Positions 56,215-64,000 of a DNA stretch of 64,000 bases are shown here, piece by piece. Under the pieces are notes generated by a model, which made no database searches, had not been told where the DNA came from, and was given only the letters and a program-made list of their open reading frames with translations. Positions within the stretch are counted from its first letter, which is position 1; each line of letters opens with the position of its first letter. The position numbers and the translations under genes were made by a program. Source of the stretch: Pyricularia pennisetigena (lineage: Eukaryota; Ascomycota; Sordariomycetes; Magnaporthales; Pyriculariaceae); contig NW_021940921.1 of the NCBI RefSeq assembly GCF_004337985.1, positions 1,071,758-1,135,757 on the forward strand, read 5' to 3'.

Positions 56215-56400
56215 TTTCGAATTCGTTTAATACCCGTATATTTTCCATTATTACCAAATTTTCCCACGTGGGTTTATCGTACTTTTTCCATTTTATTAAA
56301 ATTTTGCGTTTACGTTTTTTCCCCATTGCGTTTTTCGCGGCCAGGATTTCCTCCATTACCCACTTTTCCGCGGTTTCGTTATTTAAATCGGATGGGATTA
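56215..56400 (-). pseudogene. gypsy-3 chromodomain
   Basis: At the C-terminus of the gypsy-3 polyprotein: EKWVMEEILAAKNAMGKKR, then LIKWKKYDKPTWENL, with the W-x-x-Y...P-T-W-E pattern of chromodomains. It follows the integrase C-terminal region and lies about 300 bp before the end of the pol frame. It is more divergent than the gypsy-1 chromodomain. Confidence 0.7.
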
Positions 56401-58290
56401 ATAACGGACCGGGTTTAATATCGGTACGAATTTAAAACGGTAATAGGTCGTCCGCGGTTTTTTCGATTAATTCCACGTAAAAAATGGGGTAAATTCCTTT
56501 CGGGACGTTTAACGTAATTATTAATGGTGTAAAAATCGCCACGACCGTATATTTATTCGCCACGAAATTAAATTTTTTATTCGGGCGATTAATTTTAACG
56601 TTCCGTAGGTTAAAAAAAACTTTATCCCTTATTTTGAAACGGTCCGCCGGTTTCCGTATTTTATTCGCGTTTTTTTTTGGCGTTATTATATATAAACTAT
56701 AACGGCGTGGGCCACGTTTATACCGTTTTTAAAATGCTGTAAAAATAAGTTCGCGCGATTTTTGGGCGTGGAACCCGGTCGTCCGTTTACCTATATTACC
56801 GGGACCGCGTTTATTTTATATCCTAATAATAATTTATTAAAATTAATTCCCGTAATTAACGAATTTTTGTTATTTAACGTTAATTAAACGGCCGGTAAAT
56901 GTCCGGACCAATTTATTTGGTCGAATATTATAAAAACCTTTAAATAATGCTGCATTTCCTAATTAGTCCGTTCCGTACCCCCGTCCGTTTTTAGGTGGTA
57001 AAACGTTAATAATAATTATAAAATTCCTATTTATCGGTATAATTCCGACTAAAAACCCCTTATTTAATTTAACCCCCGGTCCGATATAATCGCGTTAAAA
57101 AAACCCCTAAACCGTTACCAAATGGAAACGAATTTCGCCGCGCAAATTTCGGTTTTTATCGAATTTATCGTTTTTAATTGGATATATTTGGAAAATTTAT
57201 TAATTATAACCATTATATAACGCGGCGCGTCCGCATTATTATTTAAAAAGTCCGTTATAAAATCGATGGAAATTTATTTCCAAAATTTATTTGGTATTGG
57301 TAAGGGTTATAATAGTTTTTATTTGCGTTGTTTTAATAGTTTTATCCTGCGGTATATATTGCAATTGCAAACAAATCGTCGGATATATTCGGCCATCCCG
57401 TTTTAATAATAATTTCGAACCAGGATCGTAAATATATTATTTTTACCGCAATAACCAATTATTAGGGATTCGTGGGTTCGTTGCAAAATTACCGTGGTTA
57501 AAAATTCCCAATTAGGTAACCAAAAACGGTTTTTGTACAATAGCGTACCGGAAACGTTTATTAAATAATCCGTTATTTATATTATCGTTTCGGTTTCGGG
57601 TGGGAATCGTTTTATATCCTGTTAAACCGCGTTACGTTTATGGGCGTATACCGGATTTTTTTCCATTATTTCGTTCCAAAATTCTGCTATATAAAATTGC
57701 TGGAAAATAAATATTTTTTCCGGGACCGCCGGTAATATATTTTATCGTAATATTTAAAAAATACCGATTATGGTTTTGCTGGGTATTAGGCGTAATATTA
57801 TCGTTCGTTTTTTTTCGTTAATTTCGTCCTGCTCCCGTTTCGATAACGCGTCGGGGATTATCGCGTATTTCCCTGGTCGGTATTTTAAAACGTAATTAAA
57901 TTTGGATAAAATTTCGGCCCACCGCATTTGTCGTTACGACATTATTTTCGGTTTCGTAAAATATTCGAACGTTTTATAATCCGTAAAAATAGTGAAAGGA
58001 AAACGGATATTGCGTAATTCCGCCTTTTATATTTGTAAATAATGGACGACCGCGAATAATTCCTTATTGTGGATAATATAATTGCGTTAAACCGTCGTTA
58101 GTTTAACGGAATGGAATATTACCGGTTTTTATAACCCGTCCTTCCTTTTTTGTACCAATACCCCCCCGATGGTTACGCCGGAGTAATCCGTTTTTATTTT
58201 CGTTTCCGTTTCGTCGCTTTATTGGGTTAATATTAACGCTTACAAAAATGTTTGTTTAAATATCTTAAAAACAGCGTCCTCCTCCGGTAT

Positions 58291-59000
58291 TTATTTAAAC
58301 GGTATTCCTTTTTTAGTAAATCGAAATAAAAACGCCGTTAAACCCGAATACCCGTTTATAAAATCCCGGTAAAAATTTGCAAATCTTAGGAAACCGCGCA
58401 ATTTTCGTAATTTCGTCGGGGTTTCCCATTCCCGGATCGCGCGTAATTTTTCCGGATCGGTTTCCACGTTTATATTAACGTGTATAATAAACCCCAAATA
58501 TTTAACGGAAATAACCGCGAACGCGTTTTTATCGAAATCCAAACTTAAACCCGCCTTTTTTAATTTTCCCAAAATATGGGTAACCTTCCGCCAATAGTCC
58601 GTTTTAAAACCGGACGTATATATTAAAATATCGTCCAAATATATTAATATATAATCGTCCAATATATTCCCGAAAACGCCGTTAATATATCGTTGGAACG
58701 TATCCGGGGCGCCCGCTAATCCGAATAAATATATTAATTATTCGAATAATCCGAATTTTGTGCGAAAAATTATAAGGTATTTATCCTTTTCGGTTACGCG
58801 TAATTTATGGAAAACTGCGCGCACGTTTACTTTAATAAATTATTTTACTCCGGATAAAAAGCGGAATATTTTTTTAATTAATAGTAAAAAATACCGGTCC
58901 TATATTATAATAGCGTTTAATACTTTATAATCGACGTATAAACGCCATTTTCCAAAAATTTTCCGGATTATTAGGACCGGGGTTGCGGTTAACGACGCGT
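58291..59000 (-). pseudogene. pol: gypsy-3 reverse transcriptase
   Basis: The open block 58291-58662 reads MDDYILIYLDDILIYTSGF (catalytic YLDD at 58630-58641, intact), then LGFIIHVNINVETDPEKLRA and LRGFLRFANFYRDFINGYSG, the standard order of a Ty3/gypsy reverse transcriptase palm and connection. The N-terminal palm lies upstream to about 59000 with RIP stops. RNase H and integrase follow leftwards (to about 56700), including RPGKYAIIPDALSKREQ of the RNase H near 57850. Confidence 0.85.
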
Positions 59001-59316
59001 TTACTCGGATCCATTTTTTATCCATTATATCAATTATTTGTCGCCGCAATTCCAATAATTAATCGCGCGGTATATGGTATAACCGGCCTTATAATAACGG
59101 CGGGGATTTACCGTCGCTGTCCTTTTAAATCCGGATATAATAATCCAATTCGCCTTTATACGGGGGTAAAACCGAAATTTTACCGTCGTTAAATAAGTCC
59201 TCGAAACCTTTTAAATTTGCGGGTAACGTCGCCGGGGGCCTTATATCGTTTTTATTTACCGCCGTTAGGGTTAAGACCCGGGTTATATTTCGTAACGAAA
59301 TAAAAGCGAATTCCAT

Positions 59317-60181
59317 TTATTCGTTTGTATTTTTTTTTGTTTTTCGGGCCGCGGCCAAAAATACGTTACCTATAACCACCGTGGGTTTCCTGTTTTTCGG
59401 ACGCAGGGACAATTCCTGCACGAATAACCCTTTAACGGACCCTATTTTTAACTTTCCTTGGTTTGGGTTAAATACCATTTTCCGGTGGGTTATCCAAAAA
59501 AATCCCAGGAACAGGTCCTGCGTTAATCCCGGAATTATATAAAAAAATATCGGCGCGGATAAACCGTCGATATTTACGTCGCAATTACCTATTTCCCGTA
59601 TATCGGTTCGTATTCGTCCCGTTACCGTGCCCAACCGGCGGATTTATAGTAAAAAAACCTTTATTATTCCCAATTTTTCGGTACAATTTTTATTTGTAAC
59701 CGCGTAATATTCGCATTTTAAATCCATTTATACAATAATAAATTTCGTCAAATTAGCTTAAACCGGGATAAAAAATGGTCGCCCATCCATTATAATTTAT
59801 ATTTTTTTTAATTGCTTTTTCCAATTTATATTTATTAACGTATTATAAAGTAATCCGGGCCCGTCGCGTTGGTTTTCCTTTGGGTTAAAATTGTAACCCA
59901 AAATTAATTTTTTCCTTTTTCGGGGTCGTTTGGCGTCGTCGCGTACTAATTTGTACGAAATAATTTGTTTTTAAATTGTGAACGCAGTCGGTGCGCCGTC
60001 GTATAATGGGGGGTTACGTAAAAATTTCCTTTTGGGGCGTTGTTTTTACGCGATCGCGCCTATATTTAAGGAATGTAATTGCATTTAAGCGATGCGTTCC
60101 TCTAATATCGCGATATTCGCGACCAGGTTTTGGTAAAGGTCGTGAATTTCCCTTCCCGGGCCTGGCCTTGGGTTAACCATT
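59317..60181 (-). pseudogene. gypsy-3 gag remnant and protease
   Basis: From ATG at about 60181 the frame reads MVNPRPGPGREIHDLYQNLV, then RKFLRNPPLYDG, a gag-like opening shorter than usual and with RIP stops. It continues into a protease-type region (59634-59317) containing APIFFYIIPGLTQDLFLGF and MVFNPNQG, resembling the flap and C-terminal part of retropepsin-like domains in gypsy polyproteins. No zinc knuckle or intact catalytic D-S/T-G was seen, so the gag is probably truncated. Confidence 0.5.
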
Positions 60182-60209
60182 ATCGTATTTAAATTTAAGC
60201 GTTAGTAAA

Positions 60210-60397
60210 TATTATAGGGTAAGCCAACGGCCTTAAAACCGTTAAATATTTTTGTTAGTATTATTATTAACGTTGGGGGAGAAGGGAGGAAAAGGTGTAT
60301 ATCCGGGTCGTGGTAATGTCCTTCCCTTTATATATTATCCCTAACCCGCTCTTGTATCTTATTACGTGATACGTGCCTTAGGCACGAATCCATAACA
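60210..60397 (-). repeat. 5' LTR of gypsy-3
   Basis: 188 bp. In the sense orientation it starts TGTTATGGATTCGTGCC and ends CCCTATAATA (RIP of CCCTATAACA). TATATAAAGGGAAGG inside is a plausible core promoter. The TSD TCCAA follows at 60398. Confidence 0.88.
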
Positions 60398-61309
60398 TCC
60401 AACCCTAAAATTGGTTATACCTTACCGGGTTACGAGCAATTAATCCTATTATTATTTATAAAAAACAATTTAACCAAAGAATTTTTAAAATCTATTGCAT
60501 GGTATTTTAACCCCGTAACGGCTTATAAAACCCTGGAAAATAACTATTCCGTTGCACCCGAAATTAATCGAAATTCACTATATCGGGAATTCCACGCTTT
60601 AAATTTTTCGAAATTTAAAAAAATAATACCTAAATTTAACAACCGTTTTAACTTACTGGTAATCAAATTAACGAATACCAACGTGCAAATTAACCCCGTA
60701 AACGTACGAAATTAGTATTTACGGGCCCTGGAGGGGATATTCCCTATTTGGACCGAACGCCAACGCAATACCCAACGGCCCTGCAGGTAATAGGCCAAAA
60801 TTCGGAAAAATTAGATTTGCAATACCTTATAGCGGACCTTATATCCGAAAATTCGTTTTCAGGTTTTACAACGGCTAAGGCCGCTAATTGTAGGTTTGAA
60901 GGCAAAAAAACGGGTAAAAGAAACGTTAAAACAGGCGCTAAAAAGGAAAATAATGGGCAGGAAAACACCTCTTAATCACGCAAAAAGAGTAAAAACTCTA
61001 ATTCGGATTCTGCTTTTGTAAAAAATACTAAATCCTCCAACTCCAACGAATTAACCGTTGGAACGTCCATAATTTTTATAAATTTCGAGCTATTTACGGG
61101 TTCGATTCCAGGTAACGTTAACGAAGGCGCAGCGTATAACGCCCTGGAATAGGAGGTTAATTCCGCTATTAGCGGAATTATAAAATTACGTTCGAATTCG
61201 GATTCGGAAACTAATACCGGTAAAACGTTAAAATTACAGGCTTTAGTAGCTAATTTGAGGGTTAAAACGAACCCTGGACGCGGCGTAAAAAGGACCCCTA
61301 AATTATAAA

Positions 61310-61700
61310 GGTTAGGTTACCTTATCCTGTACGATACAGGTATTACGTACCATATTTTTGCAAATAAGCAATTTTTTACCGATTATACCCCCGGCTCTAT
61401 AGTCGAAATCGGTACAGGAGGTGGCCTTATTAGGCCTGTAAATACCGGAACTATAAAAATACAGGTCCGTTACGGCCAAAAAATTGACGAATTCAAAAAG
61501 GTTACGTTAAATAACGTTTTATATATCCCCTCGTTTGGAATGAATATCGTTAATGGTTTTATATATTATAATACAGGGGGGGTATTATTAAAAACTACCC
61601 TGTACGATAAGGATCGCAAAAAGCGGGGAGGTTTAAATATCGTTAAACATATATTTTATTTAAAGGTTAAAAGGTGCGATATCCTTATTTGAAACAACGT
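61310..61700 (+). pseudogene. copia protease and gag-pre-integrase
   Basis: The protease active site reads LILYDTGITYHIFANKQFF (catalytic D-T-G at 61333-61341 intact). The flap-like IVEIGTGGG follows, then VTLNNVLYIPSFGMNIV, typical of copia proteases, and a gag-pre-integrase segment (DKDRKKRGGLNIVKHIFYLK). The minus-strand copy at 19184-20000 has lost the Thr of the active site. Confidence 0.75.
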
Positions 61701-62229
61701 TATTTCGAATTATGTCTATATAATAGGTAAATATAGCACTGCTTTTAGTATGGCCTTAAAAAGGGTTATAAAAAGTTACGCAACCCCGTTGGAAGTAAAA
61801 TTAAATAATATAAACCCTCAAAAAGATTATAAAATTCACACCGATTCGGAACCGGAAAAAAATACGGTAACGGAAAAACTAAATCCCGAACAAAATATGG
61901 AAATAACCGTAAACTAACCTGTAACGCAAACATTTAGCCGTAAAAACCTTAAAAATCCACGTGAAATTGGGCCCCGTAGGCCCGGTACACCGTTAAATAA
62001 CCCTTTTATCCAACCTAATATAAAAGGAATTATTTCCGGAAAAAAGGGGGTTTCCCATACAAAGAATCCGTTGTTAAAACCTTTTTTATTATCGGATTTA
62101 AAGCAGGCCCCTATAAATTACCTTTTTTAGGCCTAAAACGGATTACGGACGGTTAATTAACCTTTAAAGGAAACGGAATTACAGGTAATTGTGACGAAAT
62201 CCAGGCCCAAAAAGCCCTGTTATAATACA

Positions 62230-62960
62230 GGCGTTGGGGTATATAGGGTTATTATTGCTAAAGAAAACCGTTAAAATTACAAAGGATTTACCTAATTTCG
62301 ACAAAATTAGGATAATTACCTATATTGCTTATATTAAAACCATTTTTGTTAGGCGTACAAATAAAGTCGCACTCCTTACACCCCCTAATATTTTCGATTT
62401 TATAAAAGGTAATCCAGTGACCTTTAAACCTAATTTTAACAATAAAAAGCCCGTATTTTTGTTATTAGTGGACCGAAAATCACGTTTTCGGTGGTTTACC
62501 CCACTAAAAAATAAAACCGGATTTACGGTTTTAATAGTTATTGAAGGTTTTTTTAGGGTTTTAAAGGCTACGTACGGGCGTTGCCCCTTAAATTTTTATT
62601 TCGATGGGGGGTCCGAGGTTAATACAAACTTTTAAAATTGGTTTATAAGCAAAGGTGTTGATTTTAGCATTTCGAATCCCTATAGCCACGGTTAAAACGG
62701 ATTAACGGAACGGTTCGTTAGGGTTATTTTGGATAAATTTGGGTTTATTATTATAACGGCGGATTTACTTTTATATTTATAGTATTATTTATTACCTACC
62801 GTAGTTGATTTAGTTAACCGTACAGCGGTAATTAATAGGGATTTAACACCCTACGAGAAATTTTATTCCGAATTCCAACCTGGATTACCGCAAAAACCCA
62901 ATTTAAAACATTTTCGGGTTATTGGTACTGTATATTAGGTTATTATACCGTTGGAAAAAC
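62230..62960 (+). pseudogene. copia integrase
   Basis: Catalytic residues are visible: Asp in LLVDRKSRFRWFTPL (62471), Asp in NFYFDGGSEVNTNF (62603) and Glu in GLTERFVRVILDKFG (62708), so the DDE triad is intact. This is followed by LTPYEKFYSEFQPGLPQKPN, the conserved copia core end. A single stop follows NTNF and another lies in the loop. The N-terminal zinc-binding part is degraded. Confidence 0.8.
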
Positions 62961-63576
62961 GCCAAAAATTTAATAAATTGGTTCCCCGCACCGAAAGGTG
63001 AAATTTTTAACCCATTTATCAAATTCTACAGCGTTGGTTTACGCACCCGTGAAACGGGCCGTATATAAAACCTTTACCCTAAAAAATATAAAAGGTATAA
63101 CCGCTGAAAATTTGGTTATTTTAGGGGAAACGTTACAGATTTTAAAGGGGGAAAATACAAATTTAAAAGGGGATTTAAATTCTGAACCTAAAGACGAAAT
63201 TAATAGCGTTCCAGCGGATAATTATCCCCTAAAAAACCCTGAAAATACAGGGTATCTACCACCGGTTGCAGGGTATTTAAACCCTGAAAATATAGTGCCC
63301 GCCAGGTTTGTATAACCTACCGTTCGCCCCCCAAAGCCTATAACGGTAGCGGTACTTAATCCAATACCTAAAACAACGGAAATTCCGTTGTTTTTAGCAT
63401 TTAAAATACAAAATATGGAATTAAATTCGCAATTCGAAAACCCAAATCTAATGGATATGAATTACGTATATTATTTTTGTTTTTAAGCTAAAAAAAATAA
63501 AGAAAAAACCCACTAAAGATAGTGAACCAAATAATTACCAACAGGCCTTAAATAACCCTAGAAGTGCTAAATAGTT

Positions 63577-64000
63577 AGTTGTTTTAACGTTTAAATTCGA
63601 CCAAATCGTTATTGCAAAAACCTTCCGTTTTATCCCAAAAATCAAAATACTTACAGGCCGTAAACTCGTTCCTACCCTGCCGGTATTTAAATTAAAAAAG
63701 GATAAACATAATAAACCTATAAAATACAAAGCTAGGATTATTATTAGGGGCTTTTTACAAGTCGAAAACCTAAATTATATCGAAATTTTTACTAGCACTA
63801 ATATACCATTTACCTGGCGTATATTATTAGTTATAACTAATACCCAAAATTGGGAAATAAAACAAATCGATTTTATCGGTACGTTTTTAAAAAATAACCT
63901 TACCGACGTAATTATATATTTGCAAATTCCAAACGGTTTTAACGGATAGGTAAACAATTGTAACCCTACCATCGCTAAAATTTTAATGGAATTGGGTTAT
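63577..64000 (+). pseudogene. pol: copia reverse transcriptase, N-terminal part
   Basis: Segments in order: KDKHNKPIKYKARIIIRGFL, NYIEIFTSTNIPFTWRILLV and NWEIKQIDFIGTFLKNNL, then DVIIYLQIPNGFNG. This is the characteristic opening of copia (RVT_2) reverse transcriptases; the first catalytic Asp sits in QIDF. The YVDD box would lie beyond the right edge. Confidence 0.85.

Larger units (their letters stand above)
53336..60397 (-). mobile_element. Complete Ty3/gypsy chromovirus gypsy-3, TSD TCCAA
   Basis: A 7062-bp element with 188-bp LTRs, unrelated in sequence to gypsy-1/2, flanked by TCCAA at 53331-53335 and 60398-60402. Removing it restores the copia gag frame seen at about 20360. On the minus strand it carries a short gag (from ATG about 60181), protease, reverse transcriptase, RNase H, integrase and chromodomain, ending near 55900. 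Between pol and the 3' LTR lie about 2.4 kb of extra sequence with a plus-strand gene and 120-bp tandem repeats. It is RIP-mutated but structurally whole, and is the youngest insertion in this part of the window. Confidence 0.88.
60398..64000 (+). mobile_element. Ty1/copia element, continuation to the right edge
   Basis: Resumes the copia gag after gypsy-3 and runs off the window. In order: gag C-terminal part, protease (60400-61500), gag-pre-integrase (about 61500-61700), integrase (about 62230-63000) and reverse transcriptase of the RVT_2 type (63580-64000). Integrase before reverse transcriptase defines Ty1/copia. RIP stops are present but fewer than in the minus-strand copy. Length and the second LTR lie beyond the window. 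Confidence 0.85.

Overview
The window looks like an AT-rich, repeat-filled compartment of a filamentous ascomycete (Pezizomycotina). Ty3/gypsy chromoviruses, a Ty1/copia element, foldback-type DNA elements and a large two-gene unit are nested in one another. Almost all carry the footprint of repeat-induced point mutation (RIP): C-to-T and G-to-A changes, CAA/CAG/CGA/TGG codons turned into stops, and TA-rich DNA. Two short stretches (about 211-2976 and 47936-51280) have balanced composition and few such scars. They hold the only plausible live host genes: a small secreted-protein candidate and two intron-containing tRNA genes (Val-AAC, Arg-CCT).

Layout. 1-210: one end of a foldback-type element. 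211-2976: unmutated island with a 128-bp hAT-like MITE and the secreted-protein gene. 2977-6324: members of a terminal-inverted-repeat family (TIR TAGTCTCAGNGCTCA), including a 241-bp MITE with a perfect 9-bp target-site duplication (TSD) and a 1.84-kb element. 6325-12431: first, truncated copy of a very large SNF2-helicase gene (+), interrupted by a solo LTR (TSD ATATT). 12432-13073: second copy of that LTR at a rearrangement junction. 13074-19183: gypsy-2. 19184-21843: 5' part of a copia element (-). 21844-43125: a large unit with TIR end A, then a gene resembling fungal DUF6589 proteins (+; split by the complete gypsy-1 element at 22749-30002, TSD AAAAG), then the full-length SNF2 gene on the opposite strand (convergent), with a solo LTR (TSD AAACG) upstream. 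43126-47935: the 1.86-kb TIR element twice, around a single N. 47936-51280: tRNA island. 51280-53335 and 60398-64000: a copia element (+), split by gypsy-3 (53336-60397, TSD TCCAA).

The most interesting possibility is that the DUF6589-like and SNF2 genes are the two proteins of a large, apparently undescribed DNA transposon. The unit abuts the same TIR that bounds the short non-autonomous elements, and its SNF2 gene is present twice. The introns of the SNF2 gene also carry a recurrent near-palindrome (TTGTAA-N6-TTACAA type) that I do not see elsewhere in the window. Coordinates of degraded genes are approximate because exons and RIP stops had to be read by eye.
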